Made by a program: the position numbers and the translations under genes | Notes under the pieces: generated by a model | Databases searched by the model: none | What the model was told of the DNA's origin: nothing | What the model saw: the letters and a program-made list of their open reading frames with translations, nothing else | DNA from: Lotus japonicus | Lineage: Eukaryota > Streptophyta > Magnoliopsida > Fabales > Fabaceae | DNA: 64,000 nucleotides | Direction: 5' to 3' | Assembly (NCBI RefSeq): GCF_012489685.1 | Contig: NC_080041.1 | Coordinates: 29,191,780-29,255,779 of the forward strand | In this document: positions 1-11,480 of the stretch, piece by piece | Layout of the letters: every line of letters starts with the position of its first letter | How positions within the stretch are numbered: the first letter of the stretch is position 1

Positions 1-230
1 AGAAAGAGAAACAGAAATGAGTTTTTTTTAATAAGATTGAGAAATAGTGATATGGTGATTGATGTGATATAAATAAATGAGTGTGATAAGAAGAAAAACT
101 AGATGAAAATAACATGTAATAAAAACATGGTGTGAAAATATCATTACTTGTATTAATTCGCTTCACTACTCATTTTGACACCCAACTTCTCACCCCACCT
201 CCTAGTTCAATTGTTATCACGTTATTGATT
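1..230. other. AT-rich intergenic DNA, nothing recognised
   Basis: AT-rich sequence with no open frame, RNA gene or repeat terminus that I can support. It is the left flank of the inverted-repeat element that begins near 231. Confidence 0.5.
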
Positions 231-740
231 ATAGGTAATTGTTAATGTCATCCCGTCTCATCTAATTCCACCTCCTATTTTACACGCACCTGAAAGCAGT
301 GATGAATCCAGAAATTTGTTGTAGTGAGGGCAATATATACATATAAATTTGCCAAAAAAAAGTACCATATACTATTAGAAGTGAGGATATTTTTTACAAA
401 AGGGGACACAAGTGAGTATTTTTTACCAAAGGGACCGTAAAAAACCATATACTTTTACTACTCAAGGAAGGACATTTAGCAATGTGAGGCACAAGTGAGA
501 GCATTTAACAATGTGAGACATAAGTGAGAGCATTTTTTTTATCAACGAGGCCATAAAAAATTACATATTTTTACTACTCTAATTTTTTTTTCTAATGTTT
601 TTCCCAAAATTAAGTGAGGGCAAGTCCCCTCATACCTATGCACTTGCATCCGTCACTGCTTGAAAGTGTGTAGTAGTTCACGCATCTAAAAGGATGAGGT
701 GGAATTAGATGAGAAAGGATGTTAATAACAACTACCATAC
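231..740. mobile_element. Inverted-repeat MITE-like element, split by a second element
   Basis: The two ends are imperfect inverted repeats of about 50 bp. The left arm (about 231-290) contains CATCTAATTCCACCTCC. The right arm (about 671-740) contains its complement, GAGGTGGAATTAGATGAG. The arms are continuous with each other once the inner element at 295-660 is removed. There is no coding capacity. Superfamily is not determined because no clear target duplication is visible at the outer ends. Confidence 0.6.
295..660. mobile_element. Small MITE inserted inside the 231-740 element
   Basis: Terminal inverted repeats match: the left end reads AGCAGTGATGAATCCAG and the complement of the right end reads AGCAGTGACGGATGCAAG. 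TGAA is found on both sides. The interior is AT-rich and contains repeated GTGAGG-type motifs. No open frame. The hAT-like assignment is only a guess from the short terminal repeats. Confidence 0.6.
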
Positions 741-1204
741 CTTGATTATATCTTTCATTAATCTATTGTATATCTTTAAAGTGTAGTTATATTTCAAGTG
801 TTAAGGAAACAACATTCTAAATAAAAATACTTTTAAAGTCCACTTTGCATCATTTCCATATTTTTTCCTCTTTTTCTATTCTTAGAACATTATTTATGCA
901 TGTCTCTTCCTTGTGGCTTTTTAATAACAATAAATGTTTATTGATATAAAGAATATGTTTAGTTATGTTTTTGAAAATGGGTTGAAAGTGGTTAGCAGCA
1001 CACATTTTTGTTTTATACACTACTAAAAAAAGTACTTTTCACATCGGTTATTTTTGAGTTTTCACATCGGTTTTCGTCCGATGTGAACAAAGGTGATGTG
1101 ATAAGTCCTCACTTTTCACATCGGTTATACAACCGATGTGAAAAGTACTTTTTCACATCAGACGTCTAATATAACTGATGTGGAATCTATCACTTAAAAC
1201 TGAA

Positions 1205-1440
1205 CGTACATGATTTCACATCGGTTATTTTGCTTATTTTTCCAACCGATGTGAAATATATACATTTCACATCGGTTTCACATCGGTTATGTTGCCAACT
1301 GATGTGAAATATATACATTTCACATCGGTTATTTTGCCAACCGATGTGAAATATATACATTTCACATCGGTTATTTTGTCAACCGATGTGAAATATATAC
1401 ATTTCACATCGGTTATTTTGTCAACCGATGTGAAATCTTT
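1205..1440. repeat. Tandem palindromic subterminal repeats of the CACTA element
   Basis: About five tandem copies of a unit near 47 bp. Each unit is a hairpin: TTTCACATCGGTT, a short spacer, AACCGATGTGAAA, then ATATATACAT. Further single copies lie at 1036-1170. An open frame across this region (1289-1507) is only the translation of the repeat. Known CACTA elements use clustered subterminal motifs like these to bind their DNA-binding protein. Confidence 0.85.
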
Positions 1441-2579
1441 TTTTCTTTTTTTTCTTATTTACATATTTTTGCGCTTTTTTCACACTAATTTGAGCCGAAT
1501 ATTTTGACATCACCAATCTTACCTTAGTTTTTTTTGAAAGGAGAAATAGATATATTGATAAAAAAAACCTTGGGAACAAACTCTCCCAAGTAAGGATAAA
1601 AATCATAGCATCTCTTAAAAGAAAATAGCAGCATAAAAAAGAAACAATAAAAACAAGAAGCTACAACTTATAACTAACTGATAACAAAAAACAACAAACT
1701 GCAGCTGCATAACAACAACATAACACATATCAACATATATTTTTGTTGTCTAAGATCAGATATAGGCACCCCTCAAAAAGCCGTAAAGCACCTTTGCCTT
1801 CTGCCATACAATCAAACGCACATCAACAAGGATCCAGGTAGACATCACTGGAGTAAATCGCAGCACCCTTTTAGAGTCCTAGCAGCAAGTAACCACCCGT
1901 CAAAGGCCATAAAAGACTGAAATTTCTGCATTAACCATCATCTCACAGTACAATAGTTGAAATCACGACAGCAGCTTGCTTGTACACCAAATTCTGAAAA
2001 CACCGGCATGGACCACAATGGACTAGGAAGCACAACACACCAAGCAATCATATATCAGCAGCAGCAAGCATCAGACATCTTCCACTCACTCACACAATGA
2101 AAGCAAAGGTATATCAGTAGCAAAAGCGAACCAGATCAGATGCATCAATTCAGTGCAGAAACAGAAAACCTCCAGTAGCAGAATTGATAAATAAACCTCT
2201 GTAGTCCAACCACCTTTAGCACGTCTTATAGGGCCAGTGGTCCTCCTGTACATAAAATTATTCACATGAGAAAAATCAATATATGAACATCACACTGAAG
2301 ATTTGTCAAAATAGATAAATTTTCCACTAGTATAATGGGAGTTAGCTACTATTGAAGAATGGGAAATTAAGCCAATGCCAGATACGCATAAAACATGCAG
2401 TCGAGCAAGCTTCCCTCAAGGTTCAATAGGATGATCACATTTCTAAGTTGAGGCTCCATAGCACTGATGCAAATTCACATCACTCCACAAAATTGACCTG
2501 AGAGAAGCTTGATTTGCAGAAGCTCATATATATAGAAAAGAATCACAGATAGATTAGTTTTAAAGATATTACCATGTTT

Positions 2580-3740
2580 TCCATCCTATGCACCTTAAAA
2601 TCCTTAAGCTTGCTTTCCAAATCCAGCAAGTGACTGCTAAAAAATAGAATACTCCTTCCTCTCCAAATCCCTTCTTAATCCTTGCTGCCACATTTTAGAG
2701 TGAACTTTGTTATTAAAATAGTGAAACATATAATCTTTCAAAAACTAAGTTTGATTAATAATAAAATTCATTGAACAAACAGCACCCCTTACCTCAAGTT
2801 CTAAATTAGAATCTACTTCCCTCGTGTAAGTTATAGGCATCAGAATTGGTTGTAATAATTTCAGAACCATTTTCCTCCATGATAACATCAGAATTGTTAC
2901 CGCCACAGCCAAAAAGGTCAGGTGATTTCCTGATATGTTTGTTCCTTCTTATAGATGCATTCTAGATTGCATAAGATGATGTGTTGCCACCATTACTTGC
3001 ACCATCGTTACAAGTACAACAAAGTTTTTGGACCCGTTTTGCAGAGCAATAAAGGCCAGAATTTGGATCACAATAATAGCCCAAACTGCTGCTGTAATAG
3101 TACCTGGACCATTATATTGATGTCAGATCAAGTTTTCAACAGAGCTTTTTGATAAAAAGATTCATTTAAAGAAAGAAGAATCGAGTACTAAACTAATTTT
3201 TTATGGCACTGCAATATAGGTGACCTAATGTCACATTTGTCAGATTATTTCCAAAAAAGAAGAGGGAAGAGAAGAGTCATACCCAGAAGATTCATCATAT
3301 ACATAATCATTTTGCAATGCTTCACCTGGAAAGAAAAGTAGAACCATGTCAAATAAAAAACTTGTCAGATAAAAATCAGCAACAAAATTTCCAATTCAGA
3401 TGTCAATTTGTTGTGGTAATATATTTACCCTCTTTACCAGAATTTATGGCATCTGATGATGGTTGACTAACAATACTATTTTCATCAGTAGATGGCTTAG
3501 TGTTAGCAGGCTCATCATCGTCAGCAAACATATCAACGTGGATTTGAAGTCCCTATGGCAGTAGTCAATATAGAGGCCACACCAGAATCCCGACCATCAG
3601 AAAGGAATTTTTCCTCCCCATTCAGATAAAAATTCCCTTCACCTAAGTGCAGAGATGTGCCTTTTCCTTTTGCCCGGGCAACCTTCTCATATCCTTCTGA
3701 AAAAGGAAGATTATAAAAGGCATAGGCTTTGAGCAATTAG
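2580..3740 (-). pseudogene. Captured OCRE-domain protein gene fragment (CD2BP2/LIN1-like or other OCRE splicing factor)
   Basis: Three consecutive minus-strand exons can be read with consistent GT-AG phases. The first includes VDMFADDDEPANT and ends near 3429 in phase 1. The second (about 3327-3290) reads GEALQNDYVYDESSG and ends in phase 2. The third begins at 3103 and continues into YYYSSSLGYYCDPNSGLYC, the aromatic octamer repeat of an OCRE domain. OCRE domains occur in splicing-related proteins; the acidic DMFADDDE stretch suggests the CD2BP2/LIN1 group from general knowledge, not from a search. After the OCRE motif the frame departs from the expected sequence and meets a stop. Further exon-like pieces near 2700-2570 (LRRDLERKEYSIF, then a shifted frame) and 2925-2795 are broken. 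It sits wholly inside the CACTA element, so it is a transduplicated, probably non-functional copy. Confidence 0.68.
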
Positions 3741-4308
3741 TTACCCTTCTTTTCTGCTCATAAACATATGTCAGTATCATCATCGAAGGAAAGAGAAGAG
3801 ACAAAGAAAATGTTGAAATTAAATCCAGCTGAGGACCAACTTCCCAAAATCCAAAGCTTAAGATGGAGGCTCGAAAAATGGTTTCTCTGATACTTAGAAT
3901 TGACAAACACTATGATATAGAGAAGCTAATTTCATCTCATATCATGACCATATTTGTAGCAATCTCTTTTAATAACTAACATGACAAACTAAAATTTCAG
4001 ATTTCAAATGAGAAATACTATCAAACCAAACCAAATTTCAGAATAATGACTTTCAGCGAGATAAAATACCAAATAACTTGTATATTATCAAACCTATCCA
4101 AAATGACATTTAAGCATAATCAAATGAACCAAAACCAGAGGTAATGAGGACAAACATGTTCTTGGTGAACTCTTGAATTTGCCTTCCAATTCTCTGCCAA
4201 CTAAAATGAAGCTAAACCAAAACTTTCATTGATGTACAATGTCACCAACTTATCATCATCCATTTAGAAGAAAAATAATCAATAACTTCAGAATCAAACT
4301 AATATGCA

Positions 4309-4443
4309 TTTGGTATGCAAGCGAGGGAAACTCTCAGCTGGTAGGATCTTCACTTCAAACACATCTCCTAAACCCACAAGAATTTTCACAAAAGACCCAA
4401 AAGCTATGTCCACAATGTTAAAAGTGTCTCCTCCAAAGAATTT
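4309..4443 (-). pseudogene. Captured fragment of a tau-class glutathione S-transferase, C-terminal domain
   Basis: The minus-strand frame reads KFFGGDTFNIVDIAFGSF and continues to LPAESFPRLHTK. This matches my recollection of the C-terminal helical domain of plant tau-class GSTs, which carry a GGD..N..DIA signature and an ..FPRLH.W stretch. Only about 45 residues remain; the N-terminal thioredoxin-like domain is absent and the frame ends soon after. Neighbouring 4460-4640 is a short GC-rich repeat containing GGCGGCGAGTCACAG. The fragment lies inside the CACTA element and has no sign of function. Confidence 0.58.
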
Positions 4444-4801
4444 CACAAAACTGAACAAGAGCAGTCTGGAACACAAATTGATTACCTTGATAGTGTCGAA
4501 GCAGGAGCGGCGGCGAGTCACAGAGCAAGAGCGGCGGCGAGTCACAGCAGGAGCGGCGTCGATTCAAAGCAGGAACGGAAACTGAACAAGAGCAGTCTGG
4601 AACACAAATCGATTCGAAGCAGGAACACAAAACCAACGGCGCCACCACCAACGGAAGAGTCGAAGGGGGTTTAAGATTAGGGTTTTGATTCACATCTCAA
4701 GAATAGAATCCCAGGAACGGAAACTGAATTACAGTAACAGAATCGAATTGAGAAGAAGCAAATATACGTCGATAAAAAAAGAAGCAAAAACACCATTGTA
4801 C

Positions 4802-4980
4802 CTGAGCGAGCTTGTCGAAGCCAAACGCACAGCAATCGGTAGGAGGGCGTAGAGGGTAACTGAGGGAAGGCGCGGCGGATTCGGAGGGCGAGTGGTGGGG
4901 CTGGGAGTCGGAGGAGAGGAATGAGAGGTCGAGGTGATTGACGTGGCGGAAGGAGGTCGGGAAACGGTGGAGGAAGCTCC
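4802..4980 (-). pseudogene. Captured 5' exon of an unidentified host gene
   Basis: On the minus strand an open stretch runs through HLDLSFLSSDSQPHHSPSES and ends FGFDKLAQ, followed by a splice-donor-like CAG/GT at 4802/4801. Base composition is GC-rich and coding-like (CTC/TCC-rich), unlike the AT-rich surroundings. A stop lies just upstream in frame and no clear ATG is seen, so the start was lost or is in another frame. It could be exon 1 of the OCRE gene or a third captured gene; I do not recognise the family. Confidence 0.4.
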
Positions 4981-5075
4981 GGCGTTAGAATCTCACGAGA
5001 GGTGATGGTTGTGACTTGTGAGCGAGTTCTCGAAGAAGAAGAGAGGGACTTAGGTTTTTTCGTGAATGGATGAAG

Positions 5076-5395
5076 TACTTTTCACATCGGTTATAATATA
5101 ACCGATGTGAAAACTAAAGAAAAGATGGGCTTTTTACATCGCTTATATTATAACCGATGTAAAAAGTACTTCATTAAAATTTCAAAAATGCCACCGCATT
5201 TAGCTTTCACATCGCTTATTCTAACAACCGTTGTAAAAAGTGTTTCCTAATTACTTTTCACATCAGACATATTCCTAACTGATGTGAAAACTATCATAAA
5301 AGTTCACCATAATTTCAATATTGCCACCACGTCATCTTTTACATCAGGTAATTGCTTAACCGATGTGAAAACCCTGATGTGAAAAGTCTTTTTTC
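5076..5395. repeat. Right subterminal repeats of the CACTA element
   Basis: Contains paired inverted motifs (CACATCGGTTAT, ATAACCGATGTG) and degenerate versions such as ACATCGCTTAT and ACATCAGGTAA. This mirrors the left subterminal block at 1036-1440 and confirms the element's extent. Confidence 0.8.
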
Positions 5396-5403
5396 TAGTA
5401 GTG

Positions 5404-5637
5404 ATACTTTCAGAAGTAGATGTACTAATTTTTTGGGACCTAATGCAATTGTCTTTATGGTATTGCCCTCTTCATAATCGTGATTAAAACTAATTCATAA
5501 GTTAATTTGAGAATGTTGTTTTTTTTTAAGGGAATTTGAGAATGTTGTTAAAATAAGTTCAATATATGTTTTAGGTAGGCATGAACATTTATTTATAAGT
5601 TATTGGGAGCAACTTAAAAAATAAGATTGATATAACA
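5404..5637. other. AT-rich spacer between the CACTA element and the Helitron
   Basis: No gene or repeat end recognised. It begins with the ATA duplication of the CACTA element and ends at the A that precedes the Helitron TC start. Confidence 0.5.
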
Positions 5638-6070
5638 TCTATCTATCTATCTATAAACTATATAAAGGGAGAGTTTATGCAGCCTTGAGGGCAATTTTGT
5701 AATTTGATATCCCATTGCACTACAATCTGATTTTCAGCATGGATATTTTAGTAAAAATATATATATTATTGTTCAAAGATCCAATCTCAGCCGTTTGTTC
5801 CCTTCAGATCTATCGGTCTTTTCAAAAAAAAATCTATCGGTGCCTTTTATCTTCCCAAATCATTTTCAATTTCACTGTCGTTTTATCTCCCAAACAACAG
5901 ACTTCACTTTCATAGTTTCAGGCTGTTGGATCTTTTCAAATTTCTTCCGCCTTGCGTTTCAGCCGTTTCTAGCGACACTTTCTCTTCTCTCTTGCGTTCC
6001 AGCCATTTCAAGTGATATTTAATTGATTTAGTCCACCACTCACAATTTACATTTACATTCAGGGTGAGAG

Positions 6071-6145
6071 AGATGGAGATGGAGACGCATATCACCAACC
6101 CGTCAATTTTGCCATGGCCCCGCCGTCTTATCCTTCCAACCAGTA
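6071..6145 (+). pseudogene. Possible captured first exon in the Helitron
   Basis: Two candidate ATGs precede a perfect donor GTAAGTAT at about 6141. One frame starts MAPPSYPSN; the other starts MEMETHITNPS. The upstream sequence is pyrimidine-rich, like a 5' UTR. A second exon-like stretch at 6606-6720 (NHGYTWKSLDPKNALGAASV) has a stop beyond 6800. I do not recognise either protein. Confidence 0.3.
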
Positions 6146-7258
6146 AGTATAACATGCAATTAGTCTTATGTTAATTGTTTCTTCCATGTTCATCTCCTTA
6201 ATTCTGTTTTCTTTGACTGTCTATTAAAGAGAAGCTGTTGTGAGTAGGAAGAACAATATTAAGGTCCTTCTTCTTCTCATATATGCCCATGTTCTCCCTC
6301 TAAGTCAGTGACATCTCTCATTCCCTTCATTTTCCCCTCTTTCAATTTGTTGATTTTTGTTTGGGTGTTTCGTTTTGTATTTTATTTTTCAGTTCGTATA
6401 TCATTGTAGCTGAATGTTATGTAATTCTTTGGAAAAAAATAGTCAGACTTTTTCAAGCTTTTGGGACACTTTCCAGAGTTCTTTATCTGTATAAAGAAAC
6501 ATTTAATTGTATCTTGAGTTGAAATCCTATTTGTTTACCATATTGAGATTCTTTTTTCTAAATTATGAATCAATTTTATACAACTTGGTGCTCAAAGTTC
6601 CCAGATGAGGATGACTGCTGTAAATCATGGTTATACTTGGAAGTCATTGGACCCTAAGAATGCTTTGGGCGCTGCCAGTGTTGTAGAGGCTCATAATTAC
6701 ATGTATCTTAAAGAATTAAGAAAATCAGCTTTTGTTTCTCTTTTTCCGTTAAAATTTGTATTGTTATTTAATCATTGTGGCTACTATTTTGCACACTCTG
6801 TTTAACCACTTAAATGGGTGTTACTATTAGAAATAAAGTCACTTTTAATTAGAATATAAAGGTTTCACAGTTACAAAATGAATGATCATGAGTTAATATA
6901 CATTGAAGAGCATTAGTGTGTTTAAGGGTCATCATTATTTTTTATGTAACCACTAATCATTAGCTTTATGTCTATTAAATATTTTGAATTGAGATGTTAT
7001 GTATTGGTTATGAATTCCATGGGAAAGAGGTTGGTGGTTGGCGTGGCAGTTGGTAAGAAAGGTGTTGCTTAGCTATTAGATGGCTTGGAGTAACATTCTT
7101 ACAAAGGACACAATTTTTCCTTTGGCAAAGAAGCATCATCACTCTTCTCAGTTTTTTGAACCTCTTCATAATTTAGATGTGATTAAAAAGACGGGCCTTT
7201 TTTTTATTTTTACCAATCTTGAGTGAGGATTCTCTTCACGCATATAATGTTCTTGCAG

Positions 7259-7399
7259 ATTCCGACACCCAAAAGAGGTGAGATTGTAAGACAGCTTGGT
7301 GATGCATTAAGGGTCAAATTGGATCAGTTCATTGAACTTGCACAGTGTCTGCCTCCTTTGCAACCTGCTGCTCGCCTCTTCCGCCTCCTCTTCATGGGG
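7259..7399 (+). pseudogene. Captured exon resembling aldehyde dehydrogenase family 7 (antiquitin type), fused to unrelated sequence
   Basis: After an acceptor (CTTGCAG, ending 7258) the frame reads IPTPKRGEIVRQLGDALRVK. This resembles the conserved N-terminal region of plant ALDH7 (turgor-responsive aldehyde dehydrogenase). In ALDH7 the next residues should continue into the NAD-binding fold; here the frame changes to FIELAQCLPPLQPAARLFR and stops at 7400. So about 22 residues look like ALDH7 and the rest does not. This is typical of Helitron transduplication, where pieces of different genes are joined. No catalytic residue region is present. Confidence 0.55.
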
Positions 7400-8261
7400 T
7401 AATTAATCTCTCCCTGCCATTATGTGTTGGTTTTTGGTGAAAACGCAGGAGGGAGTGCATGGTTTTATGTTTTACTTTGGTTAATATGTGAAATCTTCGG
7501 GGCATGTTTTGTTGTTGCTGCTGTTGTTTGTGATTTTGTGGGAGAGTCCCCTGTTGTTGTTCATTTCATGAGACATGAAGTGAAAAGAAACTTGGCACAA
7601 CTCATGGCATTATTTGGCTTTTTGCACATTCCCATTTCTTCTTCTGTTGTATTGATGTTCTAGAAGCTCTTCTCCTAGATTCGTCAGCTTCTCAGCAGCC
7701 TAAATTTCTTTGCAGAGGCAAAAATTTTGGATTCTAGGGTTTCATCCACGAAGGAGACGAGCATCAGCAGCAGGCACCATGGTTCTCAATTAGATTTGTA
7801 ATTTTGAGGCCTTTGATTCCAAGCTGTGGTGGGTTAACGACTTCGATTCCGAGTGGTCGTGGTTGAGTCTTTCGATTCTCAGGAAGTATTCCATGGTCAT
7901 GGTTGAGTCTTGCATTGTTGTTCATTTTGCAGCTAACAGTTCTGAAGATGCTATGAAGCTGTGTAAATCTTTGTTCCTCGAAAGTTAAGAATTTGTCACA
8001 GGAATTTGTAACCGAGACAGAAGAGAGCAATTATACAAATGATTGCTCAATATACTCTGAAGCAAGAGGTACAATACCAGAACTTTTCAACACTATTATG
8101 CTGCCATATATTTAAAGTGTTTCTTACCATGTTTGATTAAGAAGGGAACCCACAACCAGTGTTTCTTTTAATTATGCTTCAGTTTTTGCTTTCTTCTACT
8201 GGCTTGACATATTTCTACTTGATAGCTACCTCTATGTTGCCTTAAAATTATCTTTGTGCCA

Positions 8262-8337
8262 GATTCTACAATTAGAAAAAAGACTAAAAGACCAATTTGA
8301 GGTCAGAAGCATGTTGGCGCTTGGGTACAGACCCAAG
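8262..8337 (+). pseudogene. Captured coiled-coil exon, possibly from a MIP1-type leucine-zipper/DUF547 gene
   Basis: A short frame preceded by a pyrimidine-rich acceptor-like AG reads ILQLEKRLKDQFEVRSMLAL and is followed by GGTTGGT, a donor-like site. The heptad pattern resembles the ternary-complex-factor MIP1 leucine zipper found with DUF547 in plants. The piece is too short for certainty, and the following exon-like pieces (8823-9200) contain stops. Confidence 0.3.
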
Positions 8338-10016
8338 GTTGGTACTTAAGCATAGTTTTTATCTTTTCTCCAGTTGTGTCAAGTTCTTATGAAATTAATT
8401 TACTTCAAAAGGTTATTATTTTTCGCATTGAATGTTATATTTCTCCGGCAATGGAAATAAATAATCAGACGGGGTGGATGATACACCAGAAATTCAATAT
8501 CATAAAGAAGAGAAGCACCTACTTGAGAAAGATAGGTTACAGCTAGGAAACTGTTGTGGCTCTAAAAATTATTAAACTCCCTTAAAGTCATTTTGCTACT
8601 TTACTTTCATGTATTAAATAATGTGTTCAAAAAAGTGTATATTTCTTTTCTGGAACACTTGAATTAATTCATTTAAAATTCTAGGGGCATCCTTGATTGA
8701 CATCTTCCAATACTATGTATTGGAATACTTAATTTGATGAAAGGTAAGTTTTCTATGCATTAGGAGAAAGTTAAGAATATACCAATTATTTCAGTTCTTT
8801 TGATTCACTTTTATTCTCTCCAGACTTGATCAGTCCTTCAAAGTTAGGAAATGGTCCAAATAAACAATTTGACCACTCATGAGCAAAGATATGCATGAGA
8901 TTATGACATTATCACATTAAGCATAATAATCAGATCAAATGATGGCATGAAAGGTGAAATCACAGAAATATTGCAATCTGTCCACGACTAACTGGTGAAC
9001 CCCAAAGGGAAAGATAAGATTCTGTTATCCACATCTGATGTGGTACCAGTTCAGAGACAAGGTGAATTCACTTCAGCTACTGAGATTGTCGGCACATTGC
9101 ATGAAATTAACCTGAAGAGCCAGCGGGTTTCGCTCTCTTGCATAATAATCTGAATAATAATAGGAGAAACAGGATAAAGGAAAGGCGTGGGTTCAAAGGC
9201 AAGGATCCCCTGCATAGTAGTTGGAAGATTCCCAACCATCAGAGGAAGCAGTGCGGATGATATTAGCAATTGCCTCCTGGATTTTCGAGAGATGTGGAGC
9301 ACATTGCACCATCTGATTGTAGCGTTGAAGATCCTGATGTACCGCCTGGATTTGGTTGATAAATTGGATGGTGTTTGAATTTTACTCTCTTCAATCAAGA
9401 ATTTATGTGCTGAAACATTTTGATGAAGTGTAATGTTTCAAATTGGAACCAATACTCACCATCTGATCTCTTTAAGACTAATGAAGGATGGATCATGATC
9501 TTCTCACATGATATGGTCATGTGGAATTTGGAATAGAACAATGAAAGGATTTCCAAATATAATATTCTCTTTCCTTAGAATGTAACCACAATCTCCCTTA
9601 ATTTTTCCCCTTTGAAGTTATGAAGTTTTCCCTTCGAAGACGAAAATCAAAGCAGTAGCGAGAAGAATGATTTCTTATGTCAGTTGAATCATTTGAGGAG
9701 AAAATTTTAATTATTCCATATAAAAGGAGAGTTTGTTCAGCCTTAGGGGCAAATCTGTCATTCAACAATTAATTCCAAAAACTAAGAAGTCTAGCCATGG
9801 TTATTTTAGTAAAAATGTCTTTTATTTCACACAAATTGAATCTCAGCCGTTGATTAACATAGATTTAGCTTTCTAATATGTTTGCTCTTCCATTTCATCT
9901 GTAATTGAACGAGAGTGCTTTCACCTTTCTCACTTTCTTCTTCTGTTACCTTTTTCCGCCCCCTTTCTTCTTCTCTGAAAACACCTTTAAACCCCACGGG
10001 GTTCTCTTTCATTACC

Positions 10017-10186
10017 GCGTGAGAATTGTGATTGGTGAAAATAATAGGTGGTACTTATGAGATACAATATTAAATAAGGGCATGAATGGAAGAGAATAAG
10101 ATAAAGTGCTTTGGATATGTAAAACAACAATGATTTTGAAATAAAATAAAAAAGCTAAAACTACAATAGTTTTGGAACGGAGGGAG
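10017..10186. mobile_element. 5'-truncated Stowaway-type MITE, family B
   Basis: Ends in GGAACGGAGGGAG followed by TA. The interior (GTGAGAATTGTGATTGGTGA) is homologous to 11490-11658, the right half of the nested MITE B. The left end is missing. Confidence 0.6.
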
Positions 10187-10726
10187 TAATATGTTATATT
10201 CCTTTTATCATATGATTCTTTTTTGCTACTTCATTTTTGCTTGAAATTCATGAAATGATTAAATAGGGAATCAAGATTGTTTTTAATCGTTAGTTTTATG
10301 AAAATTTTGTTTATTGTGGTTTTTATTTTCTTACAAGAGGAAGATGTTTATTTTGTGTTTAGTTAAAAAAAATTGAAACCATGTTTAGTTAATATAGTTA
10401 CACACTGAAAAAAAAAATTAATATTAGTTATAGAACTTCATGGGAGATTAATATTTAACAATTAGATATTGGACTAACCCTTTTAATTAGTATTAATATT
10501 TAACAATTATGAGTTTTAACATTAAATTTGATATAAATGTCAACATAGATGATAATGTATTAAATTATGTACGATTAATAATTAAATTAAATGATTGTGT
10601 TCAATGCATTAAAACTATTTTCTTGATTTACAAGACATAAAATAAATAATGGTGATCAATGAATTTAAACTATTTTATGAATGCAATTAATGCAATAAAT
10701 GTTACTCCCTTCGTTCCAAAATGATA

Positions 10727-11096
10727 CTCCCTCCGTTCCTATTTATAAGTCTATTTTACCCAATTCTCTTAGATTAAGAAAAGTAGTTACAAGCAATAAA
10801 TTTGTAAAAGAATTTATTCACTTTCCTAGATTACCCTTATTTAATTTCTTATAAATTTCTCTCTCCAAGTTATTATTTCAAAATCTCATTGTCTCTTTCA
10901 TATTAAATATGAGGATAGTTTTGGGAAAAAATAATTAATGCTCCATTGATATTGTAAATGGACTTATATTTAGGAACAAGAAAAACACTCAAAAATGGCC
11001 TTATAATAAGGAACAAGAAAAACACTCAAAAATGACCTTATAATAAGGAACAAGAAAAACACTCAAAAATTGCCTTATAATAAGGAACGGAGGGAG
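10727..11096. mobile_element. Stowaway-type MITE A inside MITE B
   Basis: Starts CTCCCTCCGTTCCTATTTAT and ends GGAACGGAGGGAG, with TA on both sides. The right half includes three tandem copies of a 37-bp unit containing GGAACAAGAAAAACACTC (10971-11081). No coding capacity. Confidence 0.8.
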
Positions 11097-11205
11097 TAGT
11101 TGTTTAAGGTAATGCACACAGTTTAGGAGCTCACTAATTGGTATAAAATTTGACTAAAGGACCCATATTTAAAGGAGTATAAAGAGAGAATGATATTATT
11201 ATTTA

Positions 11206-11480
11206 CTCCCTCCGTTCTAAATAACTGACACTATTTGTAGCTAAATTTTGTTCCTAATTATCTGTCACTTTACAAAGTTCAAGAGAGCATTAATTATACT
11301 TTACCAATTGTACCCTTCATTTATTGGTGTAGGAAAAATTGAAAAGTTAGAATTAATAAGAGAGATAAAGGGTATAGTAGGAAGTTAGATCGTAATTTTA
11401 ATAAAGCAAGAACATTAATTGCTATTTCTTAATACTTGTGCAACAACCTTAAAGTGTCAGTTATATAGGAACAGAGGGAG
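11206..11480. mobile_element. Stowaway-type MITE C inside MITE B
   Basis: Starts CTCCCTCCGTTCTAAATAAC and ends GGAACAGAGGGAG, flanked by TA. The terminal inverted repeats extend about 27 bp (AACTGACACT on the left, AGTGTCAGTT on the right). Non-coding. Confidence 0.8.

Larger units (their letters stand above)
1018..5403. mobile_element. CACTA-type DNA transposon, non-autonomous, with captured gene pieces
   Basis: The element starts CACTACTAAAAAAAG and ends CTTTTTTCTAGTAGTG, so both ends carry the CACTA terminus in inverted orientation. The 3-bp target duplication ATA is present at 1015-1017 and 5404-5406. Both subterminal regions hold many copies of a TTTCACATCGGTT motif in both orientations, as expected for binding sites of a CACTA transposase. 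No transposase frame is visible in the 4.4 kb, so it must be moved by another element. The interior, read on the minus strand, contains exon-like pieces of at least two host genes (separate entries). About 1500-2560 is AT-rich and I recognise nothing coding there. Confidence 0.88.

Noticed and set aside
1289..1507. Open frame with repeated HFTSVILSTDVKYI
   Set aside because: It is the translation of the CACTA subterminal hairpin repeats.
7424..7663. Hydrophobic 79-codon frame after the ALDH7-like exon
   Set aside because: It starts just after a stop, shows no conservation signal I can recognise and looks like intron sequence of the captured gene.
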